A stretch of 5,483 nucleotides of DNA from Gammaproteobacteria bacterium (GTDB lineage Bacteria > Pseudomonadota > Gammaproteobacteria > Burkholderiales > Burkholderiaceae_C): NCBI GenBank assembly GCA_018903185.1, contig JAHIQV010000072.1, forward strand, positions 1-5,483, given 5' to 3'. The notes beneath the pieces were generated by a model that was not told the DNA's origin, made no database searches, and saw nothing but the letters and a program-made list of their open reading frames with translations. Both the position numbers and the translations under genes were made by a program. How positions within the stretch are numbered: the stretch's first letter is position 1; the number at the start of each line of letters is the position of its first letter. Below, one piece after another: positions 1 to 5,453 of this stretch.

Positions 1-789
1 GCCCTGGGTGTAGTTGCTGTAGGTCTGCCACTGGTACTGATCGCCGATGAGGATGCCGGTGCCGTGGTAGCCGTAGGCGCTGTAACGCACCTGGCCACCG
101 GTGCGCTCGGCGCGCTCGCGGATGGCGGCGCTGGCTTCGATGAGGTGGCCCAAGGTGTTGGCCGAGACTTCGTCGAAGTTCTGCAGGATGAGCTTGCCCA
201 GGTCGCTGTCGAGCAGCACCTGCGAAGACTGGTGGCGCTCGCCGCGGCCCTTGTAGACGCGGTTGGCGATGGCCAGGAAGACCTTGGCCTTGGGGATGCC
301 GCCGGCCATGGTGTGGGCGAAGAAGACGTTGCGGCCGTCGGGGATCATGCCGTCGAGCGTGGCCATGACCTGAGCCAGCGAGGTCTTGAAGCGCTCGACG
401 CCGATCTCGCGGCATTGGGCGATGTGGTCCCAGTCGAGCTTGTCTTCGGTCCAGGACTTGAGGGTGAGCTTGCCCAGCATTTCGGTGGGCGTGGGCGTGC
501 CGGCGGGCGCGTCCATGTCAAACCCGGCCATCAGGGGCACGTTGATGATCTTGCCGCCCAGGTTGTCTTCGGCGGCGGCGAGCTCTTCGTCGTTGAGCGG
601 GCGCAGCGTGCCGTCGGCCTCGCGGCGGCCCACGGTGATGCCGATGATGCTCATGCCCGCCTTACGGGCTTCGTTGACGAGGCCGTTGGCGTAGCCGCGG
701 CCGAAAAGCTCACCGAACAGCACGAACACGTCGCCGGCGCGAAAGATGTTTTTCTGGGGGAGTTGATTCAGGGCGATAGGACCGTTCAT
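1..789 (-). CDS. FabMG-like enoyl-ACP reductase family protein (partial, C-terminus outside window)
   Basis: The minus strand is open from the ATG at 789 to the window edge, giving the first 263 residues (MNGPIALNQLPQKN...). Near the N-terminus a strand-helix-strand pattern is visible: VFVLFGELFGRGYANGLV (about 21-38), then IIGITVGRRE (about 48-57). This looks like the first half of a Rossmann-type nucleotide-binding fold. Further on are a D-G-x-x-P-D-G-R-N-V-F-F-A-H-T-M-A-G-G segment (146-164) and a Tyr-rich stretch (YSAYGYHGT, 236-244). From memory this resembles the FabMG family, named after a triclosan-tolerant enoyl-ACP reductase from a soil metagenome and usually annotated at a little over 400 residues in Burkholderiales; if so, roughly 60% is present. 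Activity cannot be judged because the C-terminal part is missing. No good Shine-Dalgarno precedes the ATG, but the start is supported by loss of coding character upstream. The gene is certain; the family name is tentative. Confidence 0.6.
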   Translation of the reverse strand, partial: MNGPIALNQLPQKNIFRAGDVFVLFGELFGRGYANGLVNEARKAGMSIIGITVGRREADGTLRPLNDEELAAAEDNLGGKIINVPLMAGFDMDAPAGTPTPTEMLGKLTLKSWTEDKLDWDHIAQCREIGVERFKTSLAQVMATLDGMIPDGRNVFFAHTMAGGIPKAKVFLAIANRVYKGRGERHQSSQVLLDSDLGKLILQNFDEVSANTLGHLIEASAAIRERAERTGGQVRYSAYGYHGTGILIGDQYQWQTYSNYTQG

Positions 790-891
790 GTCGATTCTGT
801 GGGTGTGTGAAGGGGGAACACCACGGCTGGGGCCGGGTCGGTCAGGACAGTCGGGAGCGGCTAAAGCCTCCCCCATAAAGAGGACCGTTCA
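778..891. repeat. 11-bp direct repeat (778-788 and 881-891) at the FabMG-like start
   Basis: AGGACCGTTCA occurs at 778-788, where its complement spans the ATG and first codons of the FabMG-like gene (ATG AAC GGT CCT), and again at 881-891 in the upstream gap. On the minus strand the upstream copy reads TTGAACGGTCCT, so it resembles the gene start with TTG in place of ATG. That frame meets a stop after 16 codons, so it is not an alternative start. An 11-mer repeat can arise by chance in a window of this size; only the placement at the start codon makes it noteworthy. Confidence 0.4.
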
Positions 892-930
892 AGGGGCGTA
901 CTCTACCGGAGAGCGGGCGCCGCCGTTTCC

Positions 931-945
931 GGCCGGTTACCGGCC
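931..945. repeat. 7+1+7 GC-rich inverted repeat downstream of the AroE-like gene
   Basis: GGCCGGTTACCGGCC is an inverted repeat with arms of 7 bp around a single central base. It lies 17 bp past the stop codon of the AroE-like gene, in the gap before the FabMG-like gene. No T-run follows on either strand, so it does not fit a standard intrinsic terminator. It could be a protein-binding site or a weak transcript-end hairpin; the function is unknown. Confidence 0.4.
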
Positions 946-961
946 CATCGGCAGCGGGCGC

Positions 962-1807
962 TCAGGCGCTGAGCACCCGTTCCAGCTCGCGCCGCATCAC
1001 GCCGCGGTCCACATCCACCCCGGTCCAGAGCCGGATCGCAATCGCGCCCTGGTTCACCAGCATGCCCAGGCCGTCGAGCACGGTGCAGCCCGCCGCCTCG
1101 GCGGTTCGGATCAGGTGGGTGCGGGGCGGGTTGGGGATGGCGTCGGCCACCACCATGCCGGGGCGCAGCGTGGACCAGTCCACGTCGAGCTGGTCGTCCA
1201 CCGCCGGGTACAGGCCGATGGCCGTGGCGTTGACCACGATGCCGGTACCCGGCGGGATGGGCATGGCCGGGCTCCAGTGGGTGTATTCGGCGGAGGCGCC
1301 TGTTTTGGAGGCGATGAGATCGGCCAGTTCCTGCCCGCGTGGACGCGAGCGGTTGACCACGGTGATGTGCGCAGCGCCGGCCAGCGCCAGCTCCACGGCC
1401 ACGGCGCGCGCCGCACCGCCGGCGCCGAACAGCGTCACGCGCTGGCCTTCGAGCTCACACACCGGGCGCAGCGCCTCCACGAAACCCTGGCCATCGGTGT
1501 TCTCGCCGATCCACAGGCCGTCACGCATCACCACGGTGTTGACCGCGCCGATGATCTCGGCCGATGGCGCCAGCCCGTCCAGGTGCTCGATCACCGTCAG
1601 CTTGTGCGGCAGCGAGCAGTTGAACCCGGCCCAGCCCATGGCGCGCGCACCGCGCACGGCCGCGGCCAGGTGCTCGGGTGCCACCTCGCAGTTGACGTAA
1701 CGCCATTCGAGGCCGTGGTGCCGGTAGGCGGCTTCGATCATGGCCACGGTCGGGTTCTCGGCGGCGGGCTGGGCAAAGGAGCCGGTGAGCGCGTGCAGGA
1801 AGTTCAT
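962..1807 (-). CDS. Shikimate/quinate dehydrogenase-family protein (AroE-like, atypical substrate loop)
   Basis: This 281-residue protein has the usual AroE length. AroE enzymes interconvert 3-dehydroshikimate and shikimate with NADPH in the cytosol. Visible family features are the catalytic Lys in NCSLPHK (K69), Asn in GAVNT (N90), Asp in GENTDG (D105), the dinucleotide-binding FGAGGAARA (127-135), NRS after the second strand (152-154, consistent with NADP preference), NATAIG (193-198), and C-terminal DGLGMLVNQGA with Q253. The N-terminal shikimate-binding Ser-x-Ser-Pro motif is not conserved; the aligned stretch is PAAENPT (about 14-20). Substrate may therefore differ from shikimate, and this is likely a paralogue rather than the housekeeping AroE. 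The start at 1807 is supported by GAGGAA (1813-1818) 5 nt upstream. The gene sits just past the gluconate operon terminator, so it probably has its own promoter or relies on readthrough. Confidence 0.85.
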   Translation of the reverse strand: MNFLHALTGSFAQPAAENPTVAMIEAAYRHHGLEWRYVNCEVAPEHLAAAVRGARAMGWAGFNCSLPHKLTVIEHLDGLAPSAEIIGAVNTVVMRDGLWIGENTDGQGFVEALRPVCELEGQRVTLFGAGGAARAVAVELALAGAAHITVVNRSRPRGQELADLIASKTGASAEYTHWSPAMPIPPGTGIVVNATAIGLYPAVDDQLDVDWSTLRPGMVVADAIPNPPRTHLIRTAEAAGCTVLDGLGMLVNQGAIAIRLWTGVDVDRGVMRRELERVLSA

Positions 1808-1839
1808 GGCGGTTCCTCGGGTGGGCGAAAAGGCGCCCC

Positions 1840-1868
1840 ATCACAACAAAAAAGCCGGCCTTGGGCAA
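1840..1868 (-). promoter_or_regulatory. Weak candidate sigma-70 promoter for the AroE-like gene
   Basis: On the minus strand TTGCCC (1868-1863) and TGTGAT (1845-1840) are separated by 17 nt, each matching 4 of 6 consensus bases. The -10 box would lie 32 nt before the AroE-like ATG. The -35 box falls in the loop side of the terminator hairpin, so the element overlaps it. Such matches arise easily by chance; it is listed only because the downstream gene needs a transcription source after a strong terminator. Confidence 0.2.
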
Positions 1869-1878
1869 GGCCGGCTTT
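1845..1878 (-). terminator. Intrinsic terminator of the gntK-dctQMP operon
   Basis: A perfect 12-bp stem (1851-1862 with 1867-1878, arms AAAGCCGGCCTT and AAGGCCGGCTTT) closes a 4-nt GGGC loop. On the minus strand the stem ends in a run of six T (1853-1848) followed by GTTGT. It starts 21 nt past the dctP stop codon, where the last gene of the operon would need it. The plus-strand side has only three T after the stem and no plus-strand gene to end, so it works mainly in the minus direction. Confidence 0.93.
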
Positions 1879-1899
1879 CCCGGGGTGGTGGGCGAGGGC

Positions 1900-2916
1900 T
1901 TATTTGCCGGCGCGCGCCTGGGCCACAGCGCCCTGCACCTCTTTCCACAGGCCTTCGCCCACGTTGGCCGAAATGCTGGCGTTGATGGCACCCAGCTTGT
2001 CGCGCATGCGGCCGGCTTCGGCTGGCGAGAGCTCGTTGACCTGCATGCCCTTGCCGCGCAGGTCGGCCAGGGCCTTGTCGGCTTCGGCGCGCGTGTCCTG
2101 GCGTTCGAAATCTCGGCTCTTCTTGGCGGCGTCGAGCAGGACCTTCTGTTCGTCTTTGCTCAGGCCGTCCCACCACTTCTTGCTCACCAGCACGATCCAC
2201 GGGCTGTAGACGTGGTTGGTCACGGTCAGGTACTTCTGCACCTCGTAGAACTTGCTCGACAGGATGGTGTTGTAGGGGTTCTCCTGACCGTCGACCGTCT
2301 TGGTCTCCAGCGCGGTGAACAGCTCCGAGAACGGCAACGGCACGGCGTTGGCGCCGAGGGTCTTGAAGCTGTCGATGAACACGGTGTTCTGCATCACGCG
2401 CAGCTTGATGCCGTCCATGTCTTCGAGCTTGGTGACGGCGCGCTTGTTGTTGGTGAGGTTGCGGAAACCGTTTTCCCAGTACACCAGGCCGACCAGGCCT
2501 TTTTCCTGCAGCTTGTCCATCACCTTCTGGCCGACCGGGCCGTCGAGCACGGCATCGGCCTCTTTGGCGTTGTTGAACAGGAAGGGGGTGTCCCAGATCG
2601 CCATCTCCTTGGTGATGCCGACCAGCGTGGCGGTGGAGCCAACCATCATTTCCTGCGCGCCGCCGATCAGGGCCTGCTGCATCTGCACGTCCGAGCCCAG
2701 CGCGGCGGCGCCGATGGCGCGCACCTTCATCTTGTTGCCCGAGGCCTTGGCCACTTCGTCGGTGAACACCTTGGCGGCGCGGCCCTGGTTGGACACTTCG
2801 TTGAGGCCGTAGCCGAAGCGGATCAGGCGCGGCTTGATGTCTTGCGCCTGCGCGATGCCGGCACCGAGCGTGGCCAGCGTGAGGGCAGCCGTGAGCGCGA
2901 GTTGTCTGAATTTCAT
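1900..2916 (-). CDS. dctP: TRAP transporter periplasmic substrate-binding protein, DctP family
   Basis: This is the extracytoplasmic solute receptor of a tripartite ATP-independent periplasmic (TRAP) transporter, which captures an organic acid and delivers it to the DctQM membrane complex. The 338-residue length is typical. An N-terminal signal peptide (basic MKFRQ, hydrophobic ALTAALTLATLGAGIA) ends in AQA, with likely cleavage after residue 24. Family features include the segment YWENGFRNLTNNKR (146-159) and GIKLRVMQN (169-177); R173 is the conserved Arg that normally holds the substrate carboxylate. FSELFTALETKTVDGQENPYNTI (196-218) is the usual binding-cleft region. The start is decided by AAGGAGA (2923-2929), 6 nt before the ATG, plus the signal peptide right behind it. 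It is the last gene of the operon, 73 nt after dctM and just ahead of the terminator. The symbol is a family name; gluconate or a related sugar acid as ligand is inferred only from gntK. Confidence 0.93.
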   Translation of the reverse strand: MKFRQLALTAALTLATLGAGIAQAQDIKPRLIRFGYGLNEVSNQGRAAKVFTDEVAKASGNKMKVRAIGAAALGSDVQMQQALIGGAQEMMVGSTATLVGITKEMAIWDTPFLFNNAKEADAVLDGPVGQKVMDKLQEKGLVGLVYWENGFRNLTNNKRAVTKLEDMDGIKLRVMQNTVFIDSFKTLGANAVPLPFSELFTALETKTVDGQENPYNTILSSKFYEVQKYLTVTNHVYSPWIVLVSKKWWDGLSKDEQKVLLDAAKKSRDFERQDTRAEADKALADLRGKGMQVNELSPAEAGRMRDKLGAINASISANVGEGLWKEVQGAVAQARAGK

Positions 2917-2989
2917 GGGGGATCTCCTTCTGGGTGGATGGGCACAAGGCCTCGGGGGTGAACGGAAAACAAACGGGAACGGGCCCGGC

Positions 2990-4267
2990 TCAGAACATCA
3001 GCTTGAGCGGGCCCAGCACGATGGACGGGAAGATGATCAGCAGCGCCAGCATGGCGAAATACACCGCCAGGAACGGCATCACGCCCTTGATCACGGGCTC
3101 CATGCGCAGCCGGCCCACGCCGGCCACCACGTTGAGCACCGTGCCCACCGGCGGCGTGAGCAGGCCCAGGCAGCCAACGAAGATGAAGACGAAGCCGAAA
3201 TAGACCGGGTCGATGCCGGCCTTGGCGGCCAGCGGCGCCAGCACCGGCGCCAGGATCAGGATGGTGGGCGTGAGGTCCATCACCATGCCCACGGCCAGCA
3301 GGAACAGGCAGACCACGGCCATGAACAGCATGGGGCTCTGCAGCAGCGGGCCCATGCTTTCGGCGAGCTGGCTGGGCAGGTCGGCCAGGGTGATCATGTA
3401 GGACGCTGCCGTGGCCGCGCCGCAGAGAAACATCACCACGCCGGTGGTGCGCGCGGCGTCCACCATCACGCGGTACAGGCGCTGCAGGTTCAGCTCGCGG
3501 TAGATGAAGGTGGCCACCAGCAGGGCGTACACCGCGGCGACGACGGCCGCCTCGGTGGGCGTGAACAGGCCGAAGCGCAGGCCGCCGATGATGATCACCG
3601 GCATCATCAGCGCCCAGGCGCTCTCGCCCAGCACGCCGCGGCGCTCGGCCCAGCTGCTCTTCTGGGCCACCGGCAGCTGCTTCTTGCGCGCAATGCCGCG
3701 CCACACCATCACCAGCGCCACGGCCATCAGGATGCCGGGCACGATGCCGGCCAGGAACAGCTTGCTGATCGAGGTGTTGGTCGTCACGCCGTAGATCACC
3801 ATCGGCATCGACGGCGGCACGATGGGCGCGATGATGCCGCCCGAGGCGATCAGGCCGGCGCTCGACCCGTCGGGGTAGTTCTGCTTGCGCATCATCGGCA
3901 GCAGCAGCGTGGCCAGGGCGGCGGTGTCGGCGATCGCCGAGCCGCTCATGGACGCCAGCATCAGCGACGCTGCAATGGCCACGTAGCCCAGGCCGCCGGG
4001 GATGTGACCCACCAGCGAGCGCGCCAGGTCGATGATGCGGCGGCTCAGGCCTCCGGCGTTCATCAGCTCACCCGCCAGGATGAAGAAAGGCACGGCCAGC
4101 AGCGGGAAGCTGTCAAACCCGGCCTGCACGTTCTGCGCCAGCAGCTGCGCGTCGAAGAAGTCCAGGTGCACCATGAGCGCCAGCGCGGTCAGCATAAGCG
4201 CGAAGGCAATGGGCACACCCACCGTCATGGTGGCGAAGAGCACCAGCAGGAAGATGGCGACGGTCAT
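2990..4267 (-). CDS. dctM: TRAP transporter large permease subunit, DctM family
   Basis: This is the large inner-membrane subunit of the TRAP transporter, a 425-residue ion-transporter-superfamily protein that carries the substrate using a sodium gradient. It is hydrophobic throughout, with roughly a dozen membrane segments plus re-entrant hairpins. Conserved DctM motifs are VPFFILAGELMNAGG (59-73), SMSGSAIADTAAL (106-118, sodium-site region), GGIIAPIVPPSMPMVIYG (143-160), FGLFTPTEAA (232-241), DLTPTILILAPVLAPLA (331-347) and LGLLTPPVGTVLNV (367-380). Length and motifs are complete, so the protein looks functional. Its ATG overlaps the dctQ stop (ATGA), which implies translational coupling and matched subunit amounts. 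AAGGGG shortly upstream, within the end of dctQ, may serve as ribosome binding site. The next gene, dctP, follows after 73 nt. The symbol denotes the family; substrate specificity is not readable from this subunit. Confidence 0.95.
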   Translation of the reverse strand: MTVAIFLLVLFATMTVGVPIAFALMLTALALMVHLDFFDAQLLAQNVQAGFDSFPLLAVPFFILAGELMNAGGLSRRIIDLARSLVGHIPGGLGYVAIAASLMLASMSGSAIADTAALATLLLPMMRKQNYPDGSSAGLIASGGIIAPIVPPSMPMVIYGVTTNTSISKLFLAGIVPGILMAVALVMVWRGIARKKQLPVAQKSSWAERRGVLGESAWALMMPVIIIGGLRFGLFTPTEAAVVAAVYALLVATFIYRELNLQRLYRVMVDAARTTGVVMFLCGAATAASYMITLADLPSQLAESMGPLLQSPMLFMAVVCLFLLAVGMVMDLTPTILILAPVLAPLAAKAGIDPVYFGFVFIFVGCLGLLTPPVGTVLNVVAGVGRLRMEPVIKGVMPFLAVYFAMLALLIIFPSIVLGPLKLMF

Positions 4268-4770
4268 GCCTGCGCCCCTTCGTCGGTGTGCCCGGCGTCT
4301 GGCGGCGTGTGGCCACGCAGCTCGTTCCAGCTCTGCAGCAACAGCAGCACCGCCATGCAGGCGCCCATGACCAGCGTGCCCGCCGCCGCCACGGCCAGCG
4401 GGTAGTTCATCACCGGGCTGCGGCTGTCCATGCCCACCAGCACCTGCGCCCAGGAGCCGGTGATCAGGTAATACAGCGCGATGGCGATCAGCGCCCGCGT
4501 GAGCCAGCGGAACACCAGCGCCTTGACGCCGGTCAGGCGCGCGGTCACGAGGTCGAAGCCCAGGTGTTTGCCTTCACCGAACGCGAGCGTGGCCGACAGG
4601 CACACCAGCCACACGAACAGCAGGCGCGAGAGTTCTTCCGACACCACCCAGCCGGTGCCCCAGAAGTAACGCAGCAGCACGTTGCCGAACACGGCGACCA
4701 CCATGCCGAACAGGCACAGGGCCATCAGGCCTTCGACCAGGTGTTTGAGCGCTTGTCCCATGGTTTTCAT
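4264..4770 (-). CDS. dctQ: TRAP transporter small permease subunit, DctQ family
   Basis: This is the small inner-membrane subunit of the TRAP transporter, 168 residues, which pairs with DctM to form the membrane complex docking the loaded binding protein. Four membrane segments can be picked out at about 14-34, 46-64, 86-106 and 124-146. The DctQ signature is clear: NVLLRYFW (30-37), then SEELSRLLFVWLVCLSATLAF (44-64) with the conserved Glu pair, and the charged GEGKHLGFDLV (65-75). The C-terminus after about 150 is hydrophilic (PPDAGHTDEGAQA). The start at 4770 is favoured over the Met at codon 4 because GGAGG (4779-4783) lies 8 nt upstream, inside the end of gntK. The start is 3 nt past the gntK stop and the gene overlaps dctM by 4 nt, so these genes share one transcript and are probably translationally coupled. 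Confidence 0.92.
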   Translation of the reverse strand: MKTMGQALKHLVEGLMALCLFGMVVAVFGNVLLRYFWGTGWVVSEELSRLLFVWLVCLSATLAFGEGKHLGFDLVTARLTGVKALVFRWLTRALIAIALYYLITGSWAQVLVGMDSRSPVMNYPLAVAAAGTLVMGACMAVLLLLQSWNELRGHTPPDAGHTDEGAQA

Positions 4771-4773
4771 GAT

Positions 4774-5307
4774 TCAGGCCTCCGCAGATGAAACGGGTGC
4801 CGTGCCGCGCACCCAGCGCACCACGTCGTTCGTCAGCGCGTCAAGCGCGCGGGTGGCATCGAGCCGCAACACGCCGGGCTCGGCGCTCGGGTCTTCGAGC
4901 GTGGCGAACTGGCTCGCCACCAGGCTCACCGGAAACAGGTGCGCCGAACGGGCCGCCACACGCTCGCGGGCCTGGGCCTGCGTCAGGTCGAGAAACACGA
5001 ACCGCAGGCCCGGTGCTGCGGCGCGCAGGCGGTCGCGGTAACGCTGCTTGAGCGCCGAACAGGTCAGCACCACGCCTTGCGGATGGGCCTGCAGCTGGGC
5101 CGCCAGCGTGTCAAGCCAGGCGGCGCGGTCGTCGTCGCTCAGGGGCGTGCCGCTGCGCATCTTGCCCACGTTGGCCTCGGAGTGGAAATCGTCGCCTTCC
5201 AGCAGGGGGATCCCCAGCGCCAGGGCACAACGCTGGCCGAGGCTGGACTTGCCGCAACCGGCAACGCCCATCACGACCAGCGAGGCATTTTCAGGTGTTT
5301 CAGGCAT
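4774..5307 (-). CDS. gntK: Gluconokinase (carbohydrate kinase, GntK family)
   Basis: Gluconokinase phosphorylates D-gluconate with ATP to 6-phosphogluconate, which feeds the Entner-Doudoroff and pentose-phosphate pathways in the cytosol. The 177-residue length matches the family (about 165-180). The P-loop is GVAGCGKS (14-21), followed by the family hallmark LLEGDDFHSEANVGKMRSGTPLSDDDRAAWL (35-65) for substrate binding, CSALKQRYRDRLR (83-95), FVFLDL (103-108) and the C-terminal SQFATLEDP (132-140). All key motifs are present. The ATG at 5307 is the only in-frame Met that retains the first beta strand (SLVVMGV); the next Met, at residue 13, would cut it. Unusually, no ribosome binding site precedes it: a 14-bp palindrome ends 2 bp before the ATG. 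It is the first gene of a gntK-dctQ-dctM-dctP operon, so the transported substrate is probably gluconate or a closely related sugar acid. Control by a LacI-family repressor is inferred from the two operator-like sites upstream. Confidence 0.95.
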   Translation of the reverse strand: MPETPENASLVVMGVAGCGKSSLGQRCALALGIPLLEGDDFHSEANVGKMRSGTPLSDDDRAAWLDTLAAQLQAHPQGVVLTCSALKQRYRDRLRAAAPGLRFVFLDLTQAQARERVAARSAHLFPVSLVASQFATLEDPSAEPGVLRLDATRALDALTNDVVRWVRGTAPVSSAEA

Positions 5308-5326
5308 ATGGATAGCGCTATCCCAA
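5307..5326. promoter_or_regulatory. LacI-family-type operator abutting gntK start (site 1)
   Basis: A perfect 14-bp palindrome, GGATAGCGCTATCC (5310-5323), with a central GCGC, lies 2 bp upstream of the gntK ATG. Its wider 20-bp context matches site 2 at 18 of 20 positions (TATGGAYAGCGCTATCCYAA). The even-length palindrome centred on a CG step is typical of LacI/GalR-family operators, which include regulators of gluconate genes. A repressor bound here would block transcription into gntK; the ligand and regulator are inferred, and no regulator gene is in the window. Confidence 0.75.
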
Positions 5327-5433
5327 ACAAAACAAAAAAAGACCTTCGACTTCGAATCGGTACCCGTTTGAAAATGCCTTGTTGCAGCGCAAGGGCAGCG
5401 GGAGAATCAGGGTAAATTCGGGTGTCGACAGGC

Positions 5434-5453
5434 TATGGACAGCGCTATCCTAA
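5434..5453. promoter_or_regulatory. LacI-family-type operator (site 2)
   Basis: GGACAGCGCTATCC (5437-5450) is the same palindrome as site 1 with one arm substitution (C at 5440). The flanking bases are also shared, so 18 of 20 positions agree between the sites. It lies 127 bp from site 1, centre to centre. It could be an auxiliary operator for gntK, the main operator of a divergent gene to the right, or both through DNA looping. Confidence 0.7.

Noticed and set aside
64..810. 248-codon plus-strand open frame at the left edge
   Set aside because: It is antisense to the FabMG-like frame, which has natural protein composition and secondary-structure pattern, while this one is a Val/Ala/Gly/His-rich shadow.
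853..872. Imperfect hairpin (GGGA/TCCC and GGCT/AGCC arms) between the AroE-like and FabMG-like genes
   Set aside because: The arms are short with a bulge and a 2-nt loop and there is no T-run, so it cannot be supported as a terminator or riboswitch.
788..2209. 473-codon plus-strand open frame
   Set aside because: It runs antisense to the AroE-like gene and into dctP and crosses the terminator. Its low-complexity His/Gly/Arg content is typical of an antisense shadow.
1841..2947. 368-codon minus-strand frame overlapping dctP in another phase
   Set aside because: It is Arg/Gly/His-rich without a domain, and dctP in the other phase explains the region fully.
1861..2961. 366-codon plus-strand open frame opposite dctP
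   Set aside because: It is an antisense mirror of the dctP codons; the real gene has a signal peptide, ribosome binding site and family motifs.
2834..4405. 523-codon plus-strand open frame, rich in His, Gln, Arg and Gly
   Set aside because: It lies opposite dctM, which has clear family motifs and the right length. The composition is that of a GC-rich antisense frame, with no recognisable domain.
5344..5355. Tandem CTTCGA repeat upstream of gntK
   Set aside because: Two 6-bp units are too short to distinguish from chance.
5331..5430. Search for a sigma-70 promoter for gntK between the two operators
   Set aside because: No -35/-10 pair on the minus strand matched well enough at 16-18 nt spacing to report, although a promoter is expected in this stretch.
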